Counted from the first letter of the stretch, positions 10,039 through 19,500 are shown. The stretch: DNA of 39,811 bases from Bacteroidia bacterium (GCA_026415195.1 JAOAHO010000026.1:1-39811), one strand, 5' to 3'. The notes: generated by a model not told the origin, from the letters alone. Numbers and translations: made by a program.

Positions 10039-10818
10039 CTATTCACCTTTGAAAACCGGCTTGCGCTTTTCAAGGAAAGCTTTAACCCCCTCTTTATAAT
10101 CAGAGGTTGAAGCGGCCACAACTTGTTCCTGCATTTCACGCTCCAACTGTTTTTCAAGGGTATTGCTCCACGATTCGTTCAGGAGTTTTTTTGTAAGTCC
10201 CAAACCAACGGTAGGCATTTCCGATAAAGTTTTAGCTACCTGTAATGCCTCATTAAAGCCATCTTCATCGGTGGAGCACTTTTTATAGATCATACCGTAT
10301 TTTTCTGCTTCTTCTGCCGACACTTTGTCGCCCAGCATCATCCAGGCAGATGCTTTACCGAAGCCCACCAGGCGCGGAAGGAAAAAGGTACCGGCACTAT
10401 CGGGAATCAAACCGATTTTACTGAAGGCCTGAATAAAGGAGGCCGAAGGTGCTGCCATAACCACATCACAGGCCAAAGCAATGTTGGCTCCTGCCCCGGC
10501 AGCCACGCCGTTCACATAACATACCACAGGTTTCAAAAGTTGCCGAATGTGAGTAATGATGGGGTTGTAATGTTCACGCACGATGGTTTCTATTCCGGGG
10601 CCGTTCGGGTCGATAGCTTCCGCCAGGTCCTGGCCGGCACAAAACGCCTTGCCTTCACCGGTAATCAGAATAGCACGTACGGATTTATCCTGCCCCGCCG
10701 ACTTCAGGGCATCAATCATGGCAAGGGCCATGGGACGGTTAAAACTGTTGAACTTGTCGGGGCGGTTCAGACGAACCACCAAAACATTTTCTTTTTTTTC
10801 CGAAATGATGTAATTCAT
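10039..10818 (-). CDS. paaG: Enoyl-CoA hydratase/isomerase, PaaG-like
   Basis: 259 residues, crotonase fold. Visible motifs are the CoA/oxyanion-hole stretch GKAFCAGQDL (about 56-65), GVAAGAGANIALACD (104-118) and IPDSAGTFFLPRLVG (138-152) with the catalytic-type Asp140. This arrangement, including DSAGT, is typical of PaaG, the 1,2-epoxyphenylacetyl-CoA isomerase that makes an oxepin-CoA, and of closely related enoyl-CoA hydratases. A PaaZ (ring-opening enzyme) is encoded at 33243-35291, supporting the phenylacetate role, but the epoxidase paaABCDE is not in the window. It lies 4 bp downstream of arginase and 3 bp upstream of PBP1A. A general acyl-CoA hydratase role remains possible. Confidence 0.85.
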   Translation of the reverse strand: MNYIISEKKENVLVVRLNRPDKFNSFNRPMALAMIDALKSAGQDKSVRAILITGEGKAFCAGQDLAEAIDPNGPGIETIVREHYNPIITHIRQLLKPVVCYVNGVAAGAGANIALACDVVMAAPSASFIQAFSKIGLIPDSAGTFFLPRLVGFGKASAWMMLGDKVSAEEAEKYGMIYKKCSTDEDGFNEALQVAKTLSEMPTVGLGLTKKLLNESWSNTLEKQLEREMQEQVVAASTSDYKEGVKAFLEKRKPVFKGE

Positions 10819-10822
10819 AGTT

Positions 10823-11785
10823 TTAAAAATCGTGGCTTAGCTGATTAGTGGCTTTTTGCAGTATTTCAAATGCGTTTTCCGCCATCAGGTTTTCTTTATC
10901 AAGGGTGGGATTTATTTCCACCATTTCGAAGCAGCAGATTTTTTTGCTTCGCAATATGTAATAGATCAGGTTACCGGCTTCTTTTTCCGTGATCCCGTTG
11001 GGAACGGGAGTACCCGTTCCGCTGGAAATCCGGCTGTCCATGCTATCCACATCAAAGCTGACATGAATAATGTCACAATGGTCGAGATAATTCAACGCTT
11101 CAATGGCAATACGTTCCACGGCTTTTTTGCGAATTTCCTGCAAACTGAAAATTCTTACTTTGTTTTTTTTCAACAAATATTCTTCCTGCGGTTCGTAATC
11201 CCTAAGGGCAATATAAACCAAATCATTATAGTAAATTTTAGGATTTATATTACCAATGTTTTTCAGTTTTTCCCAGTATTCAATAGTTTCATCGTCGGGC
11301 TTATTTTGCTGACGATCTTTGTTATCTTCCCCAAGAAGGCAAGCAATGGGCATTCCATGCATATTTCCCGATGGAGTAGTATAGGGAGAATGAATGTCGG
11401 CATGAGCATCGATCCAAATTACGCCAAGTTTTTTTTCAGGCAAAGCCATACGTATTCCGGAAATTGTACCTATAGAGCAACTGTGATCGCCGCCAAGCAC
11501 AATGGGAATTTCCCCTTTTGTAATAGATTTTTGGATTTCTTTGGCTATTTTTTCAGATAGAGTGTAAACCCCCTTAATTCTTTTTGCATAATCGTGAACG
11601 ACCGGTTCAAGCAAAAGATGATTTTCATTTGGTACTTCAATAGTTTTAAAGCGCTTAAAAAATGGGCTTCCAAAGTCCAAAGCGGCAATTTTAATGGCGT
11701 CCACCCCCAAACTGGCCCCTCTGGTTCCGGCTCCGATTTCACTTTTCACTTCAATTATCTTAATCGGTTTTATCATATTCTCCAT
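10823..11785 (-). CDS. rocF: Arginase family protein
   Basis: 320 residues, ureohydrolase fold. The manganese ligands are all present: His101 in LGGDHS, Asp126/His128/Asp130 in WIDAHAD, and Asp245/Asp247 in SFDVDSMD. SGNMHGMP (139-146) and GTGTPVPNG are arginase-like rather than agmatinase-like. The expected reaction is L-arginine to L-ornithine plus urea in the cytosol. Compared with the classic enzyme there is an extra loop at about 150-190. It heads a minus-strand operon with paaG and PBP1A and is divergent from arginine decarboxylase across 67 bp, so the two competing arginine-consuming enzymes share one regulatory region. Confidence 0.88.
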   Translation of the reverse strand: MENMIKPIKIIEVKSEIGAGTRGASLGVDAIKIAALDFGSPFFKRFKTIEVPNENHLLLEPVVHDYAKRIKGVYTLSEKIAKEIQKSITKGEIPIVLGGDHSCSIGTISGIRMALPEKKLGVIWIDAHADIHSPYTTPSGNMHGMPIACLLGEDNKDRQQNKPDDETIEYWEKLKNIGNINPKIYYNDLVYIALRDYEPQEEYLLKKNKVRIFSLQEIRKKAVERIAIEALNYLDHCDIIHVSFDVDSMDSRISSGTGTPVPNGITEKEAGNLIYYILRSKKICCFEMVEINPTLDKENLMAENAFEILQKATNQLSHDF

Positions 11786-11793
11786 ATTTTAAT

Positions 11794-11834
11794 TAACTTA
11801 CTTTTAATAATTTTCTTCAAAGTAAGTTACTTAC
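11794..11834. promoter_or_regulatory. Inverted-repeat operator candidate between arginase and arginine decarboxylase
   Basis: Two perfect 11-bp arms, TAACTTACTTT at 11794-11804 and AAAGTAAGTTA at 11819-11829, flank a 14-bp spacer in the 67-bp divergent region. A further half-site, ACTTAC at 11829-11834, makes a second, compact palindrome GTAAGT-T-ACTTAC. On the minus strand the right arm overlaps TTACTTTG, one mismatch from the Bacteroidota -7 element, which is suitably placed for the arginase transcript. Regulator unknown. Confidence 0.5.
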
Positions 11835-11852
11835 ATTAATTAATTTTATGCC

Positions 11853-13250
11853 ATGCACAATTCTTATCAATCCCTGATAGAACAATCGGTTAATTTTCCC
11901 CAGGAGGGATTTGAACTGATAAATAACACTCTCCATTTTAACGGTATTAACCTGATGGACGTCATCCAACAATATAAAACGCCTTTGAAAATCAGCTACT
12001 TGCCCAAAATCACAGAACAAATTCAAAAAGCCCGAAGGATTTTCCATGTAGCCATGGCAAAAGCTGACTACAAAGCTCAATATTATTATTGTTATTGCAC
12101 CAAAAGCTCCCATTTTGAATTTGTCCTGGAAGAAGTGTTGAAAAATCAGGTGCATATCGAGACATCCAGTGCATTCGACATACAAATCATCAAAGAACTT
12201 TACTCGCGTGGATTGCTTAACAAAGATACGTATATTATTTGTAATGGCTATAAACGACAACTCTATAAGCAATATATCACCGAACTCATTAATGAAGGTT
12301 TTAATGTGATTCCCGTACTTGATAGCCTGAATGAAATTGATTACTATCAGAAAAACGTCAAAAAAGATAAAGTTCGGTTGGGTATACGTATCAGTGTGGA
12401 AGAAGAACCCTCGTTTCCTTTTTATACATCACGCCTCGGAATTCGTGGTTCCGACATCATTCCGCTGGTAAAAGATAAAATTCTGAATAATCCAAAATTT
12501 GAGTTAAACCTATTGCATTTTTTTATCAATACCGGAATAAAAGACACCCTCTATTACTGGAACGAACTGAACAAGTGCCTGCAAATTTACAAGAGCATTA
12601 AGGAAATTTATCCTCAGCTTTCCGCATTAAACATAGGAGGCGGCATGCCCATTCGCACCTCATTGAATTTTGACTACGACTATGAATATATGGTGGAAGA
12701 AATTATTTCACAAATAAAAATTTTTTGTGAAGACAACGAAATTCCGGAACCCGATATCTTCACCGAGTTCGGTTCTTTCACCGTGGGGGAAAGCGGGGCT
12801 GCCATATATTCCATCATCGACCAAAAACAACAAAACGACCGGGAAAAATGGTATTTCATAGACAGCAGTTTTATTACCACTCTTCCCGATACCTGGGGTA
12901 TTAATCAAAAGTTTATTTTACTTGCCATTAACCATTGGGACAGGCCTGCCATACCCGTGAACCTGGGAGGACTTACGTGCGACAGCATGGACTTCTATAA
13001 CACCGAAGCACATATCAACCAGGTATATCTGCCTGAAATTTATCCTAACGACAAAGAGCCCTTGTACATAGGATTTTTTCATACCGGTGCATATCAGGAG
13101 TCGCTGAGCGGATACGGCGGAATCCAGCATTGCCTCATCCCTGCACCCAAGCACGTGTTGATTGACCGTGATGAAAACGGTAAAATCAAAACCAAGCTTT
13201 TTGCCAAAGAGCAAAGCTACAAAAGCATGATGAAAATTCTGGGATATTGA
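11853..13250 (+). CDS. speA: Arginine decarboxylase, PLP fold type III
   Basis: 465 residues, the shorter arginine decarboxylase form seen in Bacteroidota rather than the roughly 630-residue proteobacterial SpeA. The likely PLP-binding lysine is Lys84 in YCYCTKSSHF. HIETSSAFD, GGGMPIRTS (phosphate-binding glycine-rich loop) and the C-terminal GAYQESLSGYGG (dimer-interface tyrosine region) follow in the expected order. It converts arginine to agmatine and CO2, the first step to polyamines. It is divergent from arginase and joined to the following amidohydrolase by a TGATG stop/start. No agmatinase or agmatine deiminase is recognised in the window. Ornithine or diaminopimelate decarboxylase is less likely given the length and context. 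Confidence 0.82.
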   Translation: MHNSYQSLIEQSVNFPQEGFELINNTLHFNGINLMDVIQQYKTPLKISYLPKITEQIQKARRIFHVAMAKADYKAQYYYCYCTKSSHFEFVLEEVLKNQVHIETSSAFDIQIIKELYSRGLLNKDTYIICNGYKRQLYKQYITELINEGFNVIPVLDSLNEIDYYQKNVKKDKVRLGIRISVEEEPSFPFYTSRLGIRGSDIIPLVKDKILNNPKFELNLLHFFINTGIKDTLYYWNELNKCLQIYKSIKEIYPQLSALNIGGGMPIRTSLNFDYDYEYMVEEIISQIKIFCEDNEIPEPDIFTEFGSFTVGESGAAIYSIIDQKQQNDREKWYFIDSSFITTLPDTWGINQKFILLAINHWDRPAIPVNLGGLTCDSMDFYNTEAHINQVYLPEIYPNDKEPLYIGFFHTGAYQESLSGYGGIQHCLIPAPKHVLIDRDENGKIKTKLFAKEQSYKSMMKILGY

Positions 13251-14884
13251 TGAAAAATTTTAATTTTTTATTTGTTGTCTGTTGGTTTTTTTGGGACTGT
13301 TCGGAAACCAAAAATAAAGCCGATCTGATTATTCATGGCGGCAGAATTTATACCTGCGATTCCTCTTTTTCTGTTTATTCCGCCATGGCCATCAAAAATG
13401 GCAGAGTCCTCGCCACAGGCAGTGATAGGGATATATTAAGCCGTTATGCATCCGACAGTATAATTTCCTTGAACGGAAACTGTGTTTATCCGGGCTTTCA
13501 TGATGCGCATGCACATTTCTTTGGTCTTGCTCAAACGTTCCGCATTATTAATTTAAAAAACACTGCTTCCTGGGAAAGTATTTTAGACACTTTAATAAAA
13601 TACTCCAAAAATTCTACAGGTTGGATCATTGGCCGCGGATGGGATCAAAATGACTGGAAAGCAAAAATTTTTCCCGACAAAGAAGAACTTGACCGCCTTT
13701 TTCCCGACAGGCCCGTATTCCTAAAGCGTATCGACGGCCATGCGGCCATAGCAAATTCGGCAGCGCTTAAACTTGCAGGTATAAATGAAAAAACTATTAT
13801 TCCAGGAGGGGAAATAAAAATTTCACAAGGAAAGCTTACCGGAGTTCTGATAGACAATGCCATGAGGCCTGTGGAAAAAGTGATTCCTAAGCCCGATTCC
13901 GTTGAAATGGAAAAACTTTTGCTTAAGGCCCAGGAGGTTTGCCTGCTTCATGGCATCACGGCCGTAACGGAATGCGGAATTGATTATGAAGATGCCATGC
14001 TGATTCACCGCATGCAAAAAGAAAATAAATTAAAACTTTGCTTTGCCGTCATGCTAAGCGACCAACCGGAAAACCTGAAAAAATTGCATGAACCATTGCC
14101 CGAATCTGATCGATTCCGCATCATCGGAGTAAAGGCCTATGCCGACGGAGCGTTGGGATCGCGAGGTGCCTGTCTTCTTCAACCATACTCCGACACCAAG
14201 AGGCATTATGGATTAATGTTATGCTCCATAGCTCATCTGGACAGTGTGGCGAAGGAAATGCTCCGCATAAAAAAGCAATTGTGCACCCACGCCATTGGCG
14301 ACAGTGCCGTCAGAGTGGTGCTGGATGTGTATGCCCGCTATTTAACCTCCAACAACAAATTGAACTGGAGGATTGAACATTGTCAGGTGGTACATCCTTC
14401 CGATTTGCCAAAATTTAAAAAACACAAAATCATTCCATCTGTCCAACCCACGCATGCCCTTTCCGACGGACCATGGGCCATCGACCGTCTGGGCGAAGGA
14501 AGAATTCGAACAGCTTATGCATATCGTACACTATCGGAATTCTCCGATATCCTTCCCTTAGGAACTGATTTTCCGGTGGAAGACGTTAACCCCATGGGGA
14601 CCTTTGCAGCCGCCGTATTCAGAAAAAATTTACATGGAGAACCTAAAGGAGGGTATTATCCGGAAGAAAAATTAAGCCGTGAAAAAACATTATGGGGAAT
14701 GACAAAATATCCCGCGCAAGCCGCAGGATTCAAACATTATGGATACCTGACCCCCGGTACCAATGCCGATTTCATCGTTACTGATGTTGATCTGAATAAG
14801 ATTCCTGAACATCAAATTACCCGTTTGAAAAACATCCGCTTTGATGTATATATTGATGGTAAGAAAATAAATTATAGAAATTAA
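13250..14884 (+). CDS. Amidohydrolase, YtcJ-like (Amidohydro_3)
   Basis: 544 residues from the ATG at 13250; a TTG three bases earlier is also possible. The A of the ATG is the last base of the upstream stop (TGATG), so translation is probably coupled to arginine decarboxylase. A hydrophobic N-terminus (about 1-16) with a Cys in WDCSE suggests export or a lipoprotein, although the lipobox is poor. The metal-binding motif is H84-D-A-H87-A-H89 in FHDAHAHF. Later landmarks are VKAYADGALGSRGA, CTHAIGDSAV, WRIEHCQVV and LGTDFPVEDVNP, all typical of YtcJ-like exoenzymes. The substrate of this family is generally unknown; the linkage might hint at a guanidino or amide compound, but that is speculation. 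Confidence 0.85.
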   Translation: MKNFNFLFVVCWFFWDCSETKNKADLIIHGGRIYTCDSSFSVYSAMAIKNGRVLATGSDRDILSRYASDSIISLNGNCVYPGFHDAHAHFFGLAQTFRIINLKNTASWESILDTLIKYSKNSTGWIIGRGWDQNDWKAKIFPDKEELDRLFPDRPVFLKRIDGHAAIANSAALKLAGINEKTIIPGGEIKISQGKLTGVLIDNAMRPVEKVIPKPDSVEMEKLLLKAQEVCLLHGITAVTECGIDYEDAMLIHRMQKENKLKLCFAVMLSDQPENLKKLHEPLPESDRFRIIGVKAYADGALGSRGACLLQPYSDTKRHYGLMLCSIAHLDSVAKEMLRIKKQLCTHAIGDSAVRVVLDVYARYLTSNNKLNWRIEHCQVVHPSDLPKFKKHKIIPSVQPTHALSDGPWAIDRLGEGRIRTAYAYRTLSEFSDILPLGTDFPVEDVNPMGTFAAAVFRKNLHGEPKGGYYPEEKLSREKTLWGMTKYPAQAAGFKHYGYLTPGTNADFIVTDVDLNKIPEHQITRLKNIRFDVYIDGKKINYRN

Positions 14885-14915
14885 ACCAAACAAATTTTTA
14901 TGGTTAGATCACTAG

Positions 14916-16349
14916 CTAAAACTTATCGTAAATTTCCAACATAAAATCCGTCAGTTTTTTCTGAGCAGCCGAAAAAGAAGCATCATAATTATTCACAATC
15001 AATGAAAAAGCGATGTTTTTACCGCTTTTGGTTTTCATGTACCCGGCAAATGATCGCACTTTGTTAATGTAACCCGTCTTGGCCCTAAGGTTGCCTTCCA
15101 AAGGAGTTCCTTTACCAACTTTTAAAAGTGTTCCATTTTTACCAGAAACAGGCAGAGAATTATTAATAATGCCGTAAATCTTTTTGTCCTGATATATACG
15201 ATAAAGCAATTGGGTAAAAAAATCGGTGGTTACCAGATTATTTCGTGAAAGCCCCGAACCGTCGGACATATGAAGATGATCATAATCCAATCCCTTTTCC
15301 GAAAGCAACTTCTTTACACGCTCTATACCTTGGTGCAAATTGCCTTTTCCCATGGCAATCAGCAAAGCTTCGGTATATAGATTATGCGAATAGGTTAACA
15401 AAACACGTATCATTTTATCCAAAGTCGGCGAAAAATGCGTCAACAAAGTATGACGGATAACGAATTCGGATTTATCATCGTGAAATTGAAATACGGGCAA
15501 TGTGTCGGCGAGGAAAATTCCCTGTGCTTTAAGTTGGTTTTTCATATCGTGAAATAAAGCAAGCCAGGGTTCCGGAAGGCTACCTTTTAGATAGAACTGA
15601 GCCTGATGGGGAGGAAGTTTTCCAAAAATTTTTTTTCTGTATTCAAAAGGCGATCCTGTTACATACGCATCATCTTCCGTACCTTTGGAAATCACATAAT
15701 TTTTAATGTCCATGTTTCGAAATAAAAATTCAGGAAGAGTGCCAAGCACTTCGGCTTTTTCGCCCGATGATGCGGTTTTAAAAACATATCGCATTTGATT
15801 ATCGCGGTAATTTAAAGGGGAAATAAATGCACCATAAGCATTGGACAAGTCGGACCATATCCAGTTATCAGGAATGGTAACCGGAAATTTTTTCATATCA
15901 ATTACAATTTTTCCTTTGATGGTTTTAAGCCCCTTTTGTTTTAATTTTTTTACCCATTCCGTTGCGATCAGAGTATCTTCTTCATAAAAAAACCTCGATT
16001 GCAATGTAGGATCTCCCTCGCCTTCGATGATAATGTTGCCGGTTAATTCTGCAGAGTCAGGACTAAAAATGCCATCGGTACCCACCATGGTTTGAAAGCG
16101 AAAACCAGGACCCAAAAGTTTTAGAGCAGCATATGAAGTAACTAATTTCAAAGTACTGGCAGGAACAACATATTTACCAGATTGGTACTCCGCCATTAAT
16201 TCACCGCTTTCCAAATCACGAACAGAATAGGAAAATACTCCGGCATTATACGCTGAATCCTTTTCCCATAGTGCCATGTTCAAAACATCCTGTGAAAACA
16301 AGCAAGCGGATTGTATAACGCATATCAGAAGAAAAAGCGATTTATTCAT
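14916..16349 (-). CDS. dacB: D-Ala-D-Ala carboxypeptidase/endopeptidase (PBP4, peptidase S13)
   Basis: 477 residues. A signal peptide (cut near residue 20, CLFSQ) is followed by the S13 motifs: S65-T-L-K68 in VPASTLKLVTS, the S-x-N motif in SDGSGLSRNN, and KTG in LRAKTGYINKV near the C-terminus. Between the first two motifs is the long insertion typical of PBP4. The enzyme trims pentapeptides and cleaves D-Ala-mDAP cross-links in the periplasm. Its ATG overlaps the end of the upstream helicase-nuclease gene by 8 bp, so they are cotranscribed, although no functional link is obvious. It converges with the amidohydrolase across 31 bp. Confidence 0.93.
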   Translation of the reverse strand: MNKSLFLLICVIQSACLFSQDVLNMALWEKDSAYNAGVFSYSVRDLESGELMAEYQSGKYVVPASTLKLVTSYAALKLLGPGFRFQTMVGTDGIFSPDSAELTGNIIIEGEGDPTLQSRFFYEEDTLIATEWVKKLKQKGLKTIKGKIVIDMKKFPVTIPDNWIWSDLSNAYGAFISPLNYRDNQMRYVFKTASSGEKAEVLGTLPEFLFRNMDIKNYVISKGTEDDAYVTGSPFEYRKKIFGKLPPHQAQFYLKGSLPEPWLALFHDMKNQLKAQGIFLADTLPVFQFHDDKSEFVIRHTLLTHFSPTLDKMIRVLLTYSHNLYTEALLIAMGKGNLHQGIERVKKLLSEKGLDYDHLHMSDGSGLSRNNLVTTDFFTQLLYRIYQDKKIYGIINNSLPVSGKNGTLLKVGKGTPLEGNLRAKTGYINKVRSFAGYMKTKSGKNIAFSLIVNNYDASFSAAQKKLTDFMLEIYDKF

Positions 16350-19300
16350 TCAAATGAATATTTTCGTCATCCGAAATATAGAAAATAGAGCCCGTAATTC
16401 GGGCGGTTTTATCATTTTTAAACAATTTCATGTATCGCCTCAATTGTTCCTTTTGTTCTTCAGGCGCATAGCCTGTTTTAAAATCCGTTATCCAAACTTC
16501 GTTGTTGCCAATGCAAACCATATCGGGCCTGAGAAAATTCCCCTTTTGCCGATCGAAAAATTCCCTTTCAAACCAAACATGCCCGGCATTTTGAATGAAA
16601 TTCAACCAAACGTTTTCTTTGTGAAGTTTATCTAAAAATTTTTCCCAATCCTGAAGCCGGACATTAAATCGCGAAACCATCTCATCCGGTTCCGGCAAAC
16701 GCCCGTTTCGTACTTTTTTCTCCAGGTAAAATGAAATGGCTCGATGCAGGCCTTCTCCTCTCTCCCGCTCGGGGCTGAAATCATATTTGAAAACAATCGG
16801 TAACGATTCCCTGCTTTCAATCCTTTGATTTATGTCAAAAGTGTAATTAACTTCTTTCCAATCAAAAACAGGAAAGCGGTTCTGTTTTTTATTGTCTTCA
16901 AAATAGCATAGCGTTCCTGAATGCCAAGTTTTTGTTCCACCGGAAATACCAAAAACTTCTGCAATAAATTTTCCGTATTCATCTTTTGTATGTGTATGAA
17001 TAAACATGGCATCTTCAGCCCTGGTGAAAGCCACATACATTACATTCAATTCCTCAACTTCATCCCAATCCTTATTTTCTTTTATTCCGGAATGATCAAG
17101 TTCTTTCGTGCGTGGCAACAATACATATTTTAAAGGATAATTACATGTGAATGCCTCCGATGCATACCAAGTTAATTCTTTAGAATACTTTTTTTTCTTA
17201 GAAATAAATCCCGGAATGACAACAGCCTTGAATTGTAACCCTTTGGATTTGTGTATTGTCATAATTCTTACACTGTTATCATCAGCAGGTAATAAAATGT
17301 TTTTTTCACTAAGTTGATTATTCCATTCCTGTAAAAAAGAAAATATGTTCGAATTTTTGTCCTTCTGTTCAAATTCCGTCACGATTTCAATTAATACATT
17401 TTCAAACAACCGATTATCATTTCTGATTTCATTGCTGAAAAAACCGGTATAACAAACTATAAAATTATTTAATGAAGCCATAGATGACAGATGGGGGCGT
17501 CGGGATGCCAAATATTTTTCTTCAATCGTTTTTTTACGAGCCCTTTCATCCAAAACGAGCAGCGTTTGAAAAAAAGTATCATCGATCAAACCCAAATCAA
17601 GGAAAGCTTTCATCCATAAATTCAAATAATATTCATGCCCGTAAGCAAAATAATTTAAAAACCATATAAAACCTGAAATATACGGTGAGATCATGGCCGG
17701 TATGGGTTCAGGTCGAGAAAACGGGATATCCGGATGTTGTAATTTCATGTAGTCAAGGATCTCATCTATTTCACTGTTTTTCCTTAAAAGGACACAAATA
17801 TCTTTATATTGATATCCTGAATTCAATAGTTTTCGTATGGAATAATTAACAAATTCCAAAAAATTATTTTTAAAATCCTTCTCATCCGCTGATAAATTTA
17901 TTTCAACATATCCGCCTGTCTTTTCTTGCAGGAATTTCTGGCATACATTTGAGTATATTTTTTTTATGAATTCATTATCGCTCTTTTCCGCGAAGTTTTT
18001 AAACGTAGTATTATTAAACTCCACGAGATTCTTCCGGCTCCTTCTGTTGATAGGCAAAGGATATTTTTCATACATGTTTTTAAATGACGGATTATCCTGG
18101 TACTCATTAATGTCTTTTGGAATTTGTGGCAAACGCATCATTATCTCTGGATCGGCATTGCGCCATCGGTAAATGCTTTGCTTGAGGTCGCCCACCACCA
18201 TACATAACTTACCTTCCGATAAAGCATTTTCCACCAATTGATAAATATTCATCCACTGTAATTTTGCCGTATCCTGAAATTCATCAATTAAATAATGCTT
18301 GTAACGTTCACCGAACTTTTCATAAATATATGGAACAGGCAGTTCTTTTATTAATGATGAAATCTTTAAATTAAATTCTGATACAGGAATTACATTATAT
18401 TTTCTTTTCACTTCTTCATAGGCCCAGGATAGATGTTGGAATAACAAATAAATATTTTTGTTTTTTAGAACATAAAAATGAAAATAATATTTTTTTAATT
18501 CATTATCAAGATAGTTCTTAAATTCATTAAGGATATTAAGAAGTTGTTGAACATCTGGTGGTAATCCCTTTTGAATGATCGTCTTTTGAAAAAATGCTTC
18601 CAACGATTCTTTTTCATTCAGTTTCTGGTAAAGCTCCGTCAGCAACCCCACATCAAATTCTTTTATTTTCAGTAGCGGAGATTTGGATTTTGAGAAAAAA
18701 TATTCCACCGGAATTTTTTCATTGAGGGTAACCATTCGTTGATGTATTTTCTTCAATTCATCATTAAAAATTTCCAGGTATTGCTTACTAATATCAAGGG
18801 CATGGCGGATTGTTTCTTCGTTTGTATGCATTAAATAGTCCAAATGAAAAATCCAATCTTCTTTTTCCAGCAAACTCATCATCGATTCCAATTCGGGACG
18901 CGGATCAGGATTTTTCATATTCTCCATTCGTTGTTCCATCAGATCCAGGACAATATTTTTCAGTGAAAAGTTTTGTGGTTTTGATATTTCTTTAAGCAAC
19001 CATACCACAGCCTGTTTTTTAATTGTATCGGTTTGAATTAACGGCTCGACGTGTTGCCGGATTTTAAATTCATGCGCCATCGAGCGAATTATTCTAAAAC
19101 TGAAGGCATCGATGGTTTGAATGGAAAAATCGGAATAATTATGCAAGATGGACGTGAATGCCGTACTTGCCCTTTTTTGCAAATCCTCCGGACGCAGATG
19201 GAGTTCATTACATAAATCAGCCGACAATGTCCCTTGGGAACCTTGTTTTAATTCCCAAAGAGCCTGTATGATACGTTCTTTCATTTCATCGGTAGCTTTG

Positions 19301-19449
19301 TTGGTGAAGGTGATGGCCAGAATATTCCTGTATCCGCTTTGTGCTGATATTTCGGTTTCCAATAAAATTTTCAAATAATACTTTACAAGCGTGTATGTTT
19401 TTCCACTACCAGCACTGCTCTCGTAAACATGAAAAGATTTTAATGACAC
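16342..19449 (-). CDS. UvrD/RecB-like helicase with C-terminal PD-(D/E)XK nuclease (AddA/RecB-like)
   Basis: 1035 residues from GTG 19449; no ATG is available upstream before the terminator. The Walker A motif is SSAGSGKTYT (11-20). Further SF1A motifs are LIDEFQDTAKLQW, VVGDLKQSIYRWR, the HKSKGLQFKAVVIPGF motif and VAFTRAEDAMF. The C-terminus has a nuclease signature, with RPDMVCI and ITDFKTG supplying the Asp and Asp-x-Lys residues. This is the architecture of RecB/AddA, which unwind and resect double-strand breaks for recombination. No AddB/RecC partner is next to it in the window. A solitary anti-phage helicase is possible, but the neighbours (DacB, PorE-like) are housekeeping, so repair is favoured. 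Confidence 0.88.
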   Translation of the reverse strand: MSLKSFHVYESSAGSGKTYTLVKYYLKILLETEISAQSGYRNILAITFTNKATDEMKERIIQALWELKQGSQGTLSADLCNELHLRPEDLQKRASTAFTSILHNYSDFSIQTIDAFSFRIIRSMAHEFKIRQHVEPLIQTDTIKKQAVVWLLKEISKPQNFSLKNIVLDLMEQRMENMKNPDPRPELESMMSLLEKEDWIFHLDYLMHTNEETIRHALDISKQYLEIFNDELKKIHQRMVTLNEKIPVEYFFSKSKSPLLKIKEFDVGLLTELYQKLNEKESLEAFFQKTIIQKGLPPDVQQLLNILNEFKNYLDNELKKYYFHFYVLKNKNIYLLFQHLSWAYEEVKRKYNVIPVSEFNLKISSLIKELPVPYIYEKFGERYKHYLIDEFQDTAKLQWMNIYQLVENALSEGKLCMVVGDLKQSIYRWRNADPEIMMRLPQIPKDINEYQDNPSFKNMYEKYPLPINRRSRKNLVEFNNTTFKNFAEKSDNEFIKKIYSNVCQKFLQEKTGGYVEINLSADEKDFKNNFLEFVNYSIRKLLNSGYQYKDICVLLRKNSEIDEILDYMKLQHPDIPFSRPEPIPAMISPYISGFIWFLNYFAYGHEYYLNLWMKAFLDLGLIDDTFFQTLLVLDERARKKTIEEKYLASRRPHLSSMASLNNFIVCYTGFFSNEIRNDNRLFENVLIEIVTEFEQKDKNSNIFSFLQEWNNQLSEKNILLPADDNSVRIMTIHKSKGLQFKAVVIPGFISKKKKYSKELTWYASEAFTCNYPLKYVLLPRTKELDHSGIKENKDWDEVEELNVMYVAFTRAEDAMFIHTHTKDEYGKFIAEVFGISGGTKTWHSGTLCYFEDNKKQNRFPVFDWKEVNYTFDINQRIESRESLPIVFKYDFSPERERGEGLHRAISFYLEKKVRNGRLPEPDEMVSRFNVRLQDWEKFLDKLHKENVWLNFIQNAGHVWFEREFFDRQKGNFLRPDMVCIGNNEVWITDFKTGYAPEEQKEQLRRYMKLFKNDKTARITGSIFYISDDENIHLNE

Positions 19450-19476
19450 AAATTTTTTCTTAAATATAAAAATAAA

Positions 19477-19500
19477 AAAGCCGCTCTAAAAAGCGGCTTT
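19477..19500 (-). terminator. Intrinsic terminator of the PorE-like gene
   Basis: Perfect 9-bp stem AAAGCCGCT / AGCGGCTTT with a 6-nt loop. On the minus strand it is followed by a T-rich run. It sits 24 bp after the PorE-like stop and before the helicase GTG, so the two minus-strand genes are separate transcripts. Confidence 0.9.

Noticed and set aside
10856-11560. 234-codon plus-strand open frame
   Set aside because: Antisense to arginase, which has all metal ligands. The Phe/Ile-rich translation is typical of a shadow frame.
16342-19449. Helicase-nuclease as an anti-phage defence gene
   Set aside because: The neighbours are housekeeping envelope genes, there is no second defence gene or mobility marker, and the architecture fits RecB/AddA repair enzymes.
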